From the NCBI GenBank assembly GCA_017745595.1, contig WMBV01000022.1, forward strand, positions 1 to 64,000: a stretch of 64,000 nucleotides of DNA. The letters run 5' to 3'. Shown one piece after another: positions 51,682-59,817 of the stretch. The notes below the pieces were generated by a model. That model saw nothing but the letters and a program-made list of their open reading frames with translations, searched no databases and had not been told where the DNA came from. Position 1 is the first letter of the stretch, and every line of letters starts with the position of its first letter. The position numbers and the translations under genes were made by a program. This DNA is from Bordetella petrii. GTDB lineage: Bacteria; Pseudomonadota; Gammaproteobacteria; Burkholderiales; Burkholderiaceae_B.

Positions 51682-51879
51682 ATGACCGACATTAACGATG
51701 TGCAAGCCGCCATGCGTTTGTGGCACGAAGCCCATACCGCGGTAATGGATTTCTACGAAGCGAACAATATCCTTGAACCCGACAAGTTCGAAGAATGGAT
51801 GGCGTTGCGGGCCGTGGAGGACAAGGTGCGCCGCCAGGCCGATACGCTGATCGAGCAGGCGCGCAGCCAGCCCGCCTAG
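51682..51879 (+). CDS. Small hypothetical protein, helical
   Basis: A 65-residue acidic protein that I do not recognise. It should be largely alpha-helical (DVQAAMRLWHEAHTAVMDFY, KFEEWMALRAVEDKVRRQAD). There is no signal peptide or membrane segment. AGGAGCGCGCC precedes the ATG, so translation is plausible. It is followed 37 bp later by a shortened VOC reading frame. Coding periodicity fits the neighbours. Confidence 0.65.
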   Translation: MTDINDVQAAMRLWHEAHTAVMDFYEANNILEPDKFEEWMALRAVEDKVRRQADTLIEQARSQPA

Positions 51880-51915
51880 GCCCGCCGGCCGGGGGCCGGC
51901 CGCAAGCGGCTTTCC

Positions 51916-52101
51916 ATGTATACCCACATACAGATCGGCGCGCGCGACTGGCCGCGCCTGGTCGCCTTCTATGACACGGTGCTGGCGCCGTTGGGCCAGC
52001 CCGGCCTGCGCACCTGGTACGCGCCGGATTTCTACGCGGCCTATTGCCGCGATCCGGAAGGCAACAAGCTGGCCTTCGTCTGCGCCGCCGGCTGCGTATA
52101 G
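51916..52101 (+). pseudogene. VOC-family remnant with internal deletion
   Basis: A 61-residue frame with a normal VOC beginning (YTHIQIGARDWPRLVAFYDT, VLAPLG) fused directly to a normal VOC ending (FYAAYCRDPEGNKLAFVCAA). About 60-65 middle residues expected of a 120-130-residue VOC protein are missing. The junction is in frame at about residue 28-30. It might still be translated, but a stable VOC fold is unlikely, so I call it a pseudogene. Confidence 0.65.
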
Positions 52102-52110
52102 GCTTTTCGG

Positions 52111-52250
52111 CAGGTGTCAGGCTCCGTAGGTGCCTGACACCGCTGCGTGCGGAAAATCTCGGTCAAGCTTCGGTGTCTGACACCCTGGCGGGAGTCAGAC
52201 GCCTGACGCCTTGGTAGAGCATCAGGCGCCTGGCGGAGGGTCAGGCACCA
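52111..52250. repeat. REPIN-like element R12, two arms plus decayed third arm
   Basis: Left arm has the variant foot GGTGTCAGGC/TGCCTGACACC around T-CC-GTA-GG-T. The spacer shares its core with R5. The right arm is at 52171-52203 (centre A-CCC-TGGC-GGG-A). A further decayed arm at 52222-52250 encodes the PdxY C terminus and stop. Confidence 0.83.
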
Positions 52251-53070
52251 GGGCCAGTTCTTCCCAGCCACGCCGGGCCGTGTCGCGCAATACGGCCAGC
52301 ACGTGCTGGCAGGCCTGTTCCACCGCCGTTTCAATGGCCACGCCCGCCAGCAGGTGGCCGGCCAGGCGTGCGGCGAACAGGTCGCCCACGCCCTTGGCGG
52401 AATTGGGCACCATTGCATGCGTGTACACGCGCCGCTGCGTGGGGGTGACCAGCGCCACGTGCAACTGGCCGGGCGGCCAGCTGCGCGGCGCCGCGCTGGT
52501 GACCACGACCCATTCGGTGCCGTTGCCCAGCAGCCGCGCGGCGGCGGCTTGCGTGTCGTCCAGCGTGGTCAGCGTATCGCCGGTAAGCAGTTCGAGTTCG
52601 AAATGATTGGGTGTCAGGCCATGCGCGCGCGGCAGCATCTGGGTGCGCCAGGCCTGGGTCAGGCGCGGATCGGTATAGACCCCGTGATCGAAGTCGCCGA
52701 TGACCGGGTCGACCTGCACCCGCAGGGCCGGATGGGCGCGCAGGGCATCGTCCAGCCAGTCGCCCAGCAGCGCGGCCTGTTCGGGGTCAGCCAGGAAACC
52801 CACCAGGATGGTCCGGGCCCGTGCCACGGCGCCGCGCGCCACCAGGTCGTGCAAATAGCCGGCGAACCAGTCGGCGGGCACGGTGCCGCCATGCAGGCTG
52901 GCATAGTGCGGCGTATTGCTGAGCAGCACCGTGGGCACCGCGGCCACGCGCAGGCCCATGGCCTGCAGCGTGGGCACGGCCGCGTTGTTGCCTACGTGGC
53001 CGTACACCACCTGCGACTGGATCGAGATGACGTCGATGGGCAGCGGTTGCGGCCCCGAAGGGGGATTCAT
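52222..53070 (-). CDS. pdxY: Pyridoxal kinase PdxY
   Basis: A 282-residue PfkB/ribokinase-fold kinase phosphorylating pyridoxal to PLP. VISIQSQVVYGHVGNNAAVP at about 14-33 is the family opening, VQVDPVIGDFDHGVYTDPRL the Asp-rich strand and LTPNHFELELLTGDTLTTLD follows. The anion hole and catalytic region VPNSAKGVGDLFAARLAGHL shows GVGDLF, the GxGD motif. Its ATG overlaps the yggS stop (ATGA), linking it to PLP homeostasis. The C-terminal VPDPPPGA and stop are coded by a decayed repeat arm. Confidence 0.92.
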   Translation of the reverse strand: MNPPSGPQPLPIDVISIQSQVVYGHVGNNAAVPTLQAMGLRVAAVPTVLLSNTPHYASLHGGTVPADWFAGYLHDLVARGAVARARTILVGFLADPEQAALLGDWLDDALRAHPALRVQVDPVIGDFDHGVYTDPRLTQAWRTQMLPRAHGLTPNHFELELLTGDTLTTLDDTQAAAARLLGNGTEWVVVTSAAPRSWPPGQLHVALVTPTQRRVYTHAMVPNSAKGVGDLFAARLAGHLLAGVAIETAVEQACQHVLAVLRDTARRGWEELALVPDPPPGA

Positions 53071-53849
53071 GGCCGCGAGCCGGCCTGCGCCAGGCCGGGC
53101 CAGTAGTGGCTGTCGGGCAGCGCGCGCGCGCCGAAAATGGCCTGGCCCACGCGCACCGTGGTGGCGCCTTCCTCGATGGCCAGCGCGTAGTCGCCCGACA
53201 TGCCCATCGACAGTTCATGCATGGCGACACCGGCCGGCGCGTCCTGGCGCAGACGGTCGCGCAGTTCGCGCAGGCGCACGAAGCAGGGCCGCACCTGGGC
53301 CGGGTCGGACGAGAACAGCGCCAGCGTCATCAGGCCGCGCACGCGCAGGCTGGCGTAAGCCGGCAGTTCGCGCACGAACGCGGCCGCCTGGTCGGGCGGC
53401 AGGCCGAATTTGCTGGCTTCGTTGGACGTGTTGATTTGCACGAAGACGTCGAGCCCGCGTCCTTCGGCCTGCAGGCGGCGGTCGAGCGCCTCGGCCACGC
53501 GCAGGCTGTCGAGGGCCTGGAATTCGCTGGCAAAGCGCGCCACCAGCTTGGCCTTGTTGGTTTGCAGGTGGCCGATGACGGCCCAGCGCAAATCGGGCAG
53601 GTCGGCCATGGCTTCCCATTTGGCATGCGCTTCCTGCACCTTGTTTTCGCCCAGTTCGCGGCAGCCGGCGGCGTAGGCCAGGCGGATGCGGGCTTCGTCG
53701 ACGGTTTTGCTGACCGGCAACAGGCGGACTTCGGCGGGGTCGCGGCCGGCGCGCCGGCAGGCGGCGGCGATGTGGTCGCGCACGCTGGCAAGATTGTGGC
53801 GGAAGTCGTCGAGCGACGTGGCGGTCGGGTAGGCAGGGTGTTCGGTCAT
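53067..53849 (-). CDS. yggS: YggS/PLPBP family PLP homeostasis protein
   Basis: A 260-residue alanine-racemase-like PLP-binding protein that buffers PLP. VRLLPVSKTVDEARIRLAYA contains the PLP Lys near 40. GCRELGENKVQEAHAKWEAM, LRWAVIGHLQTNKAKLVARF and HELSMGMSGDYALAIEEGAT are family landmarks. ATG 53849 (MTEHPAY) is chosen; the longer reading has no supporting site. It is the first gene of a two-gene unit with pdxY, so PLP buffering and synthesis are coupled. Confidence 0.93.
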   Translation of the reverse strand: MTEHPAYPTATSLDDFRHNLASVRDHIAAACRRAGRDPAEVRLLPVSKTVDEARIRLAYAAGCRELGENKVQEAHAKWEAMADLPDLRWAVIGHLQTNKAKLVARFASEFQALDSLRVAEALDRRLQAEGRGLDVFVQINTSNEASKFGLPPDQAAAFVRELPAYASLRVRGLMTLALFSSDPAQVRPCFVRLRELRDRLRQDAPAGVAMHELSMGMSGDYALAIEEGATTVRVGQAIFGARALPDSHYWPGLAQAGSRP

Positions 53850-53969
53850 GGTGGGGCAGTGGGCGGATCGGCGCTTGCTAGCATGCCGCAATTCCGGCCC
53901 AGCGTCGAGCCGGCCGGTCAAGCTTGCGCATCGGGATGGGTGCGCCAGGCGCGCCGCGTATAGCCCAGC

Positions 53970-54575
53970 TTACCGCGCGGGGTAGGGCGATGCTTGCAGC
54001 AGTCCCGCCAAGTGCGCGCAGTTCAGCGCCAGTTCGCGGTTGGATTGCGCGGTCTTGTCGGGGGTGGCGGGCAGGTCCTGGTAGTCGGTCTTGTGCATGG
54101 CCTCGCCCACCCAATAGGTGCCCGCGCTGGCGGGCAGCGTGAAGCCCACGTCGCTCAGCGCCTGGAACAGTTCGGCGCAGACATGGTGCGCGCCGTCTTC
54201 GTTGCCCACCACGGCCACGCCGGCCACCCGGCCATAGGGGGCGGTGCGTCCGCCGTCGTCCAGTTCGCCCAGGAACGCGTCCATGCGTTCCAGCACCCGC
54301 TGGCATACGCTGGACGGATGGCCCAGCCAGATCGGCGTGCCCAGCACGAGAATGTCGGCCGCCAGGATGCGGCGGCGCAGCTCCGGCCATTCGTCGCCGG
54401 GCCCCTCGTCCGAGGTCACGCCCGGTGCAATGGCATGGTCCACCACGCGGACCAGGTCGCAGGCCACCCCCAGGCGGCGCAGCTCTTCGGCCACCTGGCC
54501 CAGCAGTTTTTCGCACGACGAGGCGGCCGGCGAGGGTTTCAGGGTGCAGTTGAGGGCGATGGCGGTCAGCGGCAT
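53970..54575 (-). CDS. NAD(P)H-dependent FMN reductase/flavodoxin family protein
   Basis: A 201-residue flavodoxin-fold protein. AIALNCTLKPSPAASSCEKL carries the phosphate loop at about 5-24. DILVLGTPIWLGHPSSVCQR and VAGVAVVGNEDGAHHVCAEL follow the NADPH-dependent FMN-reductase pattern. It is likely cytoplasmic; the electron acceptor is unknown. AAGGAACCG precedes ATG 54575. It is divergent from a LysR gene (150-bp gap). Confidence 0.85.
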   Translation of the reverse strand: MPLTAIALNCTLKPSPAASSCEKLLGQVAEELRRLGVACDLVRVVDHAIAPGVTSDEGPGDEWPELRRRILAADILVLGTPIWLGHPSSVCQRVLERMDAFLGELDDGGRTAPYGRVAGVAVVGNEDGAHHVCAELFQALSDVGFTLPASAGTYWVGEAMHKTDYQDLPATPDKTAQSNRELALNCAHLAGLLQASPYPAR

Positions 54576-54725
54576 GGCGGTTCCTTGCTTGGGCTCTCGC
54601 GCGGCCTCATGCCGCGCGCCTGTGCGGGCAGCAAAGCCCATGCCCGGCGCGCGGCCCGCCGGTCCCGCGCCGCGTTCATGGGATAATCGGCCTCTGCATG
54701 CGATGACAATTCTTCCAATATATCA

Positions 54726-55661
54726 ATGGGATACAAGCCTGCAATGCTGCCCGACCTGACCTCGCTCGTCCTGCTACGCCATGCTGTCGAAACCCGCAGC
54801 CTGTCCAAGTCGGCGGAACGCATGCACATCACCCTGTCGGCCGCCAGCCGGCGCATATCGTTGCTAGAGCACCAGTTCGGCATCGAATTCTTCGGCCGCC
54901 CGCCGGGCGGCGGGGTCGAGCCCACACCGGCCGGGGCCATCATGGCCAAAGGCGTCGACAAGGTGCTGCAAGAGGTATACCGCATGCAGCAGGAACTGGC
55001 CGAATATGTGGGCGGCATACGCGGCAGCGTGCGCCTGTTCGTCAATACCACGGCCATGGCCCAGGGCCTGCCCGAAGAGCTGGCGCGCTTTTCCGCGGCG
55101 CGCCCGCAGATCAAGATCGAGGTGCGCGAACGGCGCAGCGCCGACATTCCCACGTTCATCCACGAAGGCGCCGGCGACATCGGCTTGGTGATGGAAGGCG
55201 CCGTGCTCGACGGGCTGGCCGTGCGCGAATACAAGCAAGACCGCCTGTGTGTCATCGTGCCGCTCGATCATGCTTTGCGCGCCGAACGCGTGGCGTTCGA
55301 AGAGCTGCTGGATTTCGATTTCATCGGGCTGGATACCAACGCGCTGCAAACCGAGCGCATGCTGTCGGCCGCCACGGTGCATGGCAAGAACCTGAAGCTG
55401 CGCGCGCAGACACAAAGCTTCGAAGCGCTGTGCCGCATGGTCGAAGCGGGCATGGGCATCGGCATGCTGTCCAGCGCGGCGGCCAAAAGCTATATCCCCA
55501 GCCTGCGCATCCGCATGATCGACGTCACCGACGCCTGGGTCGAACGCAAGATCCTGCTGTGCACGCGGCCGGGCGAGCTCGACGGCCCCGCCGAAGAACT
55601 GCTGTCTTTCCTGGTCAATTCGCAGATCGCCAGCGAACTGCGCGCCGAGCCGGGCGCCTGA
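54726..55661 (+). CDS. LysR-type transcriptional regulator of the TRAP cluster
   Basis: A 311-residue LysR regulator. The wHTH is at about 8-70 (RHAVETRSLSKSAERMHITL, SAASRRISLLEHQFGIEFFG). The effector domain covers about 95-300 (GSVRLFVNTTAMAQGLPEEL, GDIGLVMEGAVLDGLAVREY). ATG 54726 and 54744 are both possible. It stands upstream of the TRAP and catabolic genes with repeat R13 between, and probably controls them. The effector is unknown. Confidence 0.9.
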   Translation: MGYKPAMLPDLTSLVLLRHAVETRSLSKSAERMHITLSAASRRISLLEHQFGIEFFGRPPGGGVEPTPAGAIMAKGVDKVLQEVYRMQQELAEYVGGIRGSVRLFVNTTAMAQGLPEELARFSAARPQIKIEVRERRSADIPTFIHEGAGDIGLVMEGAVLDGLAVREYKQDRLCVIVPLDHALRAERVAFEELLDFDFIGLDTNALQTERMLSAATVHGKNLKLRAQTQSFEALCRMVEAGMGIGMLSSAAAKSYIPSLRIRMIDVTDAWVERKILLCTRPGELDGPAEELLSFLVNSQIASELRAEPGA

Positions 55662-55721
55662 TTCCGGCCGGCCGGGGCGCTGGCGTTTTCGCTGCTCGGT
55701 GGCTGGCGGCGCCTGTTTTCG

Positions 55722-55822
55722 TCGGTGTCCGACACCCTGCGGGAGTCAGACACCTGCTGATAGCGAATTACCACAGGCGCCAAGATACTAGGTGTCTGAC
55801 TCCCGTAGGGTGTTAGACACCG
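55722..55822. repeat. REPIN-like element R13, arms in reversed order
   Basis: The right-type arm comes first (55723-55755: A-CCC-TGC-GGG-A) and the left-type arm second (55790-55822: T-CCC-GTA-GGG-T). All other paired copies have the opposite order. The arm centres differ by one base. It lies between the LysR gene and dctP. Confidence 0.85.
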
Positions 55823-55905
55823 CGGTGTTCGAGCCGCTCGCCGGTTCGCCCCGGCCCGCGCCCAGGCCCTTGCGCTTTCGCCAACCCCGCTTGATGAAAT
55901 CGCAC

Positions 55906-55933
55906 TTGCCGGCTGTTTTCGCGCCGATATACT
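55906..55933 (+). promoter_or_regulatory. Candidate sigma70 promoter for TRAP operon
   Basis: TTGCCG (55906-55911) and TATACT (55928-55933) are 16 bp apart, about 140 bp before dctP. The remaining sequence from 55823 to 56075 shows only an untranslated-looking leader ending in the GGAGGAG ribosome site. Confidence 0.4.
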
Positions 55934-56075
55934 GCTTGCACTGGCAACGATCTCGAGCCTGTTGCGGTGCGGCCTGATCCGGGCACGCGCTTTCCCTGAA
56001 CGAACCCGCGATGGTGGAACACGTCTTCCGCCCGGGTCGGGTCGTGCCCGCAAAATGAAAACAACCGGAGGAGTC

Positions 56076-57080
56076 ATGAAGATCATCAATGCCCTGTTGC
56101 TGGGGTTGTCGACGGCGCTTGCCAGCCATGCGGCCTGCGCCCAGGAGTTCAAGTTCCGCTTCTCGGCGGATTCGGCCACCACCAACATCAAGGTGCAGGC
56201 CTTCCAGAAATGGGCCGATCTGGTCAAGGAAAAATCCGACGGCCGCATCTCTATCAGGGTGTATCCCAGCGCACAGCTGTACAACGATGTGAACGTCATT
56301 CCCGCGGTGGGCTCGGGCACGGTCGACATGGCCGCCCCGCCCAGCAGCTTGCTGACGTCCATCGTGCCCGAGTCGGCGGTGTTCGAGCTGCCGTCGCTGT
56401 GGGGCATCAGCTACGACCAATACCGCCAATTGCTGGCTGGCGGCTTCGGCCAGGAACTGGGCCGGCGGTTCGAAGAAAAACTCGGCGTCAAGATCCTGGG
56501 CTACTACAACATGGGCGCGTGGGTCTGGGGAACCACCCGGAAATCCTCGCTGATCCAGCAGCCGGCCGATTTCCGCGACAAAAAAATGCGGGTCGTGGGC
56601 AATCCGCTGGTCGAACAGACGCTGTCCGCCATGGGCGCGCAGCCCGTGCAAATGGCCTGGCCCGAGGTGCCCACGGCCCTGCTGCAAGGCGTGATCGACG
56701 GCCTGGAAACCACCATGTCGGGGCTGGATTCGGTCAAGGGCTGGGAACTGGTCGGCAATCTGACCTATTCCAACCACAAGTACACGCCGTACGTCGCCAT
56801 CATGAACATGCGTTCGTGGAAAAAACTGCCCGCCGACCTGCAGCAGGTGATGCTGGACACGATGGAAGAGTCGGTGCGCTGGCAGGATGCCGAGCTTGAA
56901 AAAATCAACCGGAACGCCATCGAGCGCTTCCGCGAAAAAGGCGTGCAGGTCAAGGAGCTGACCCCGGCAGAGGTGCGGCAGTTCGCCGAGGCGGCCGGCA
57001 AGGCCGAGCAGGCCTTCGTGCAGGCCGGCAAGCTGGAAAAAGCCGCCAAGCTGGCGCGCGAAAGCGCGGGCGTGCAGTAA
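56076..57080 (+). CDS. dctP: TRAP transporter solute-binding protein DctP
   Basis: A 334-residue periplasmic DctP receptor. Signal peptide about 1-24 (LLLGLSTALASHAACAQ). The mature part opens EFKFRFSADSATTNIKVQAF and contains GTVDMAAPPSSLLTSIVPES. FRDKKMRVVGNPLVEQTLSA includes the Arg that normally contacts a substrate carboxylate, and AMNMRSWKKLPAD-like sequence (IMNMRSWKKLPADLQQVMLD) follows. It feeds DctQM with an organic acid. GGAGGAGTC precedes ATG 56076. An intercistronic hairpin follows. Confidence 0.93.
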   Translation: MKIINALLLGLSTALASHAACAQEFKFRFSADSATTNIKVQAFQKWADLVKEKSDGRISIRVYPSAQLYNDVNVIPAVGSGTVDMAAPPSSLLTSIVPESAVFELPSLWGISYDQYRQLLAGGFGQELGRRFEEKLGVKILGYYNMGAWVWGTTRKSSLIQQPADFRDKKMRVVGNPLVEQTLSAMGAQPVQMAWPEVPTALLQGVIDGLETTMSGLDSVKGWELVGNLTYSNHKYTPYVAIMNMRSWKKLPADLQQVMLDTMEESVRWQDAELEKINRNAIERFREKGVQVKELTPAEVRQFAEAAGKAEQAFVQAGKLEKAAKLARESAGVQ

Positions 57081-57088
57081 CGACCGCC

Positions 57089-57111
57089 GCGCGGCGCCGG
57101 GGGCGCCGCGC
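57089..57111 (+). promoter_or_regulatory. Intercistronic hairpin between dctP and dctQ
   Basis: GCGCGGCGCC (57089-57098) and GGCGCCGCGC (57102-57111) make a perfect 10-bp stem around GGG. It starts 8 nt past the dctP stop and has no U-tract. Such hairpins can protect upstream mRNA and keep the receptor in excess over the membrane subunits. Confidence 0.5.
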
Positions 57112-57141
57112 ACCCATTAGCCAATTACCAAGGGGGCCGGC

Positions 57142-57597
57142 ATGGTGTCGGAAAATCTGCGCGACAAGGGCTTGATCCTGCTGGGCGCGATCGCCCTGGC
57201 CGCGACCGTGCTGGGCGTGCTGTCGGTGCTGTCGCGCTACCTGCTGGCCACGACGTTCAGCTTTTCGGATGAGATCGTGACGTACCTGATCGTCTGGGGC
57301 ACGCTGATCGCATTCGGCATCGGCGAATTCTCCAACGAACACCTGCGCGCCACGGTGCTGCTGGAACGCCTGTCGCCGCGATGGCAAACGGCGCTGGGCT
57401 GGGTGTCGTTCGGGGCGACGTTGTTGTTCGCGGTACTGCTGGTGGCGTACGGCGTCGAAATTGCCTGGCAGCGCCATCTGTTCAATGAAGTCTCGCCCAC
57501 CGTGTTGCGGTTTCCGCAATGGATCGCCCGGGCCGCCGTGCCGGCGGGCTTTCTGATTGCCATCGTGGCGCTGCTGTCCAGAATCAAACACAAATAA
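57142..57597 (+). CDS. dctQ: TRAP transporter small permease DctQ
   Basis: A 151-residue membrane protein with four hydrophobic segments: LILLGAIALAATVLGVLSVL, FSDEIVTYLIVWGTLIAFGI, TALGWVSFGATLLFAVLLVA and WIARAAVPAGFLIAIVALLS. FSDEIVTYLIVWGTLIAFG is the DctQ family motif. It pairs with the large subunit DctM in Na+-driven uptake. The next gene starts 13 nt after its stop. Confidence 0.9.
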   Translation: MVSENLRDKGLILLGAIALAATVLGVLSVLSRYLLATTFSFSDEIVTYLIVWGTLIAFGIGEFSNEHLRATVLLERLSPRWQTALGWVSFGATLLFAVLLVAYGVEIAWQRHLFNEVSPTVLRFPQWIARAAVPAGFLIAIVALLSRIKHK

Positions 57598-57610
57598 GCG
57601 GGGCTACGCC

Positions 57611-58888
57611 GTGATCGACTATCTGCCTATCGCGTTGCTGGTGGCGCTGCTCGCCATCGGCGCGCCGATTTATCTTTCGCTGGGCCTCAGTGCGCTGCTG
57701 GGCTTCTATATCGCCGACCTGCCGCTGATGGCTTCGGCCGAGATCGTGTACAACAGCCTGACGCCGTTCACGCTGATGGCCGTGCCTTTCTTCGTGATCA
57801 CCGCCAACCTGATGACCGCCGGCGGCATTTCCGACGCCCTGGTCAAGTTTGCGCGCGTGTGGGTGGGCCACCTGTGGGGCGGCCTGGGAGTGGCCACCAT
57901 CCTGGCCTGCGCGATTTTCTCGGCGATATCGGGGTCCAGCGTAGCCACCGCGCTGGCTATTGGATCGATTTCGATACCGGCCATGGTGGCCGCGGGATAC
58001 GAGCGTTCGTACGCGATGGGCGTCACGGCGGCGGGCGGCACGCTGGGTATCCTGATCCCGCCCAGCATTCCGCTGATTCTGTATGGCTTCATCACCGATC
58101 AATCCGTGGTGGCGCTGTTTTCGGCCACGCTGGTGCCCGGCCTGCTGGCGGTGGCCAGCCTGCTGATCTGCGCGATGCTGATCGCCAGGTTCAAGAATTA
58201 TCCGCGCCGGCCGCGCGCCGCGATGCCGGAACGCATCGCCGCCCTGAAAGAGGCGACACCCAGCCTGCTGCTGCCCGTGCTGATCCTGGGCGGCATCTAC
58301 GGGGGTATTTATACGCCGACCGAGGCCGCCATCGTGGCGGTGGTGTATTCGGTGCTGATCAGCCAGGTGTTCTACAAGAAAATGGGCTTCCTGGATATCT
58401 TGCGCATCATGGGCAAGTCGATGATAGACACCAGCGCGATCATGATCATCCTGGCCGCCGCCATGCTGCTGGGCCATTACCTGAGCATCGTCGAACTGGG
58501 TTTCCGGGTGGCCGACGCGGTCCAGGGGCTGGGCCTGCATCCGCTGCAGTTCAACCTGCTGATCATGGCCATTCTGCTGGTGCTGGGCATGTTCATGGAA
58601 GCCACCTCGATGCTGTTGATCATGGTGCCGATGCTGCTGCCCGCGATGGTGGCGCTGGGGGTGAACCCGGTGCATTTCGCCGTGCTGTTCGTCATCGCCA
58701 TGGAAATCGGGCTGATCACGCCGCCCATCGGCATGAACCTGTATGTGGTCACGCGCTCGGGCCAGGGCGCCTTGCAGGAAGCGATACGCGGCAGCGTACC
58801 CTATGTGGGCATGCTGATCCTGCTGGCGCTGCTGGTGCTGCTGATGCCCGCCACCGCGCTGTGGCTGCCGCAATGGCTGGGACGCTAG
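57611..58888 (+). CDS. dctM: TRAP transporter large permease DctM
   Basis: A 425-residue membrane protein with about 12 segments. It starts with GTG (VIDYLPIALLVALLAIGAPI). LMAVPFFVITANLMTAGGIS and CAIFSAISGSSVATALAIGS hold the Na+-site Ser/Thr region. GVTAAGGTLGILIPPSIPLI and VLFVIAMEIGLITPPIGMNL are family motifs. GTG is chosen because the frame then starts just after dctQ; the longer ATG reading would overlap dctQ by about 40 bp. Confidence 0.92.
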   Translation: MIDYLPIALLVALLAIGAPIYLSLGLSALLGFYIADLPLMASAEIVYNSLTPFTLMAVPFFVITANLMTAGGISDALVKFARVWVGHLWGGLGVATILACAIFSAISGSSVATALAIGSISIPAMVAAGYERSYAMGVTAAGGTLGILIPPSIPLILYGFITDQSVVALFSATLVPGLLAVASLLICAMLIARFKNYPRRPRAAMPERIAALKEATPSLLLPVLILGGIYGGIYTPTEAAIVAVVYSVLISQVFYKKMGFLDILRIMGKSMIDTSAIMIILAAAMLLGHYLSIVELGFRVADAVQGLGLHPLQFNLLIMAILLVLGMFMEATSMLLIMVPMLLPAMVALGVNPVHFAVLFVIAMEIGLITPPIGMNLYVVTRSGQGALQEAIRGSVPYVGMLILLALLVLLMPATALWLPQWLGR

Positions 58889-58937
58889 GCCGCGCCCTGG
58901 CCGCCGCGCAAACCCCGCCCTGTTCCGGAGTACCGAT

Positions 58938-59747
58938 ATGACGAATGCCTGCGATCCCTTCGAGCTGTACGCGCTGCGCTATGCCCGCCATCGCGGCCGC
59001 CTGGCAGAACACAACTATCTGGGTGGCGCCGATTTCCATGACGCCGATTCCGACCTGGACTATTACGTATGGGTGGCGCGCCGCGACGGCGAGGCCTATC
59101 TGGTCGATACCGGCTTCGGCCCCGACGCCGCGCGGGCGCGCGGCAGGGAACTGCTGATGCCGGTGGATGCCGCCCTGGGCCTGCTGGGCCTGGACGCGGC
59201 GCGCATCGAACACGTCATCATCACCCATCTGCATTATGACCACGCCGGCACGCTGGCTAACTTTCCGGCGGCCACCTTTCACCTGCAAGAGGCCGAGGCC
59301 GCCTATGCCACGGGGCGCTGCATGTGCCACGCGGCCCTGCGCCATCCTTTCGATGTCGAAGACATCGTCAGCTATGTGCGCACGTTGTACCAGGGGCGCG
59401 TGCGCTTTCACCAGGGTGCATCCGAAATCGCGCCGGGGCTGTCGGTGCACCGGGTCGGGGGGCACACCGACGGCCTGCAAGTGGTCCGTGTCTGGACCCG
59501 GCGCGGCTGGGTGGTGCTGGCTTCGGACGCCACCCACTTGTACGGCAATATTTCGCGCGATCATCCCTTTCCCGTGGTCTACAACGTGGGCGACATGCTC
59601 GAGGGCTACCGGGTGGTGCGCCAATTGGCCGATACGCCGCGGCACATCGTGCCGGGCCACGATCCCCAGGTGATGCAGCGCTATCCCGCGCCCAGCGACG
59701 CGCTGGCCGGCAAAGTGGTGCGGCTGGATGTGGCGCCCACAGAATGA
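58938..59747 (+). CDS. MBL-fold metallohydrolase (AHL lactonase-like)
   Basis: A 269-residue metallo-beta-lactamase-fold hydrolase. The core motif HVIITHLHYDHAGTLANFPA (HxHxDH) is at about 93-112. VHRVGGHTDGLQVVRVWTRR (His), VVLASDATHLYGNISRD (bridging Asp) and RHIVPGHDPQVMQRYPAPSD (last His) complete two zinc sites. It resembles AiiA-type N-acyl-homoserine-lactone hydrolases, but its place in a catabolic cluster makes a lactone or ester intermediate more likely. Position in the operon suggests cotranscription with dctM (49 bp apart). Confidence 0.9.
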   Translation: MTNACDPFELYALRYARHRGRLAEHNYLGGADFHDADSDLDYYVWVARRDGEAYLVDTGFGPDAARARGRELLMPVDAALGLLGLDAARIEHVIITHLHYDHAGTLANFPAATFHLQEAEAAYATGRCMCHAALRHPFDVEDIVSYVRTLYQGRVRFHQGASEIAPGLSVHRVGGHTDGLQVVRVWTRRGWVVLASDATHLYGNISRDHPFPVVYNVGDMLEGYRVVRQLADTPRHIVPGHDPQVMQRYPAPSDALAGKVVRLDVAPTE

Positions 59748-59817
59748 GCCGCCGGCCCGGCTGCCTGGCGCCGGGCCATCGCTTCCTTTTTTCTTCACCT
59801 CTTCAAGCGAGTGACCG

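Noticed and set aside
58938-59747. Quorum-quenching lactonase as the role of the MBL protein
   Set aside because: No quorum-sensing gene is nearby and the gene sits inside a transport and catabolic operon; the motif only defines the fold.
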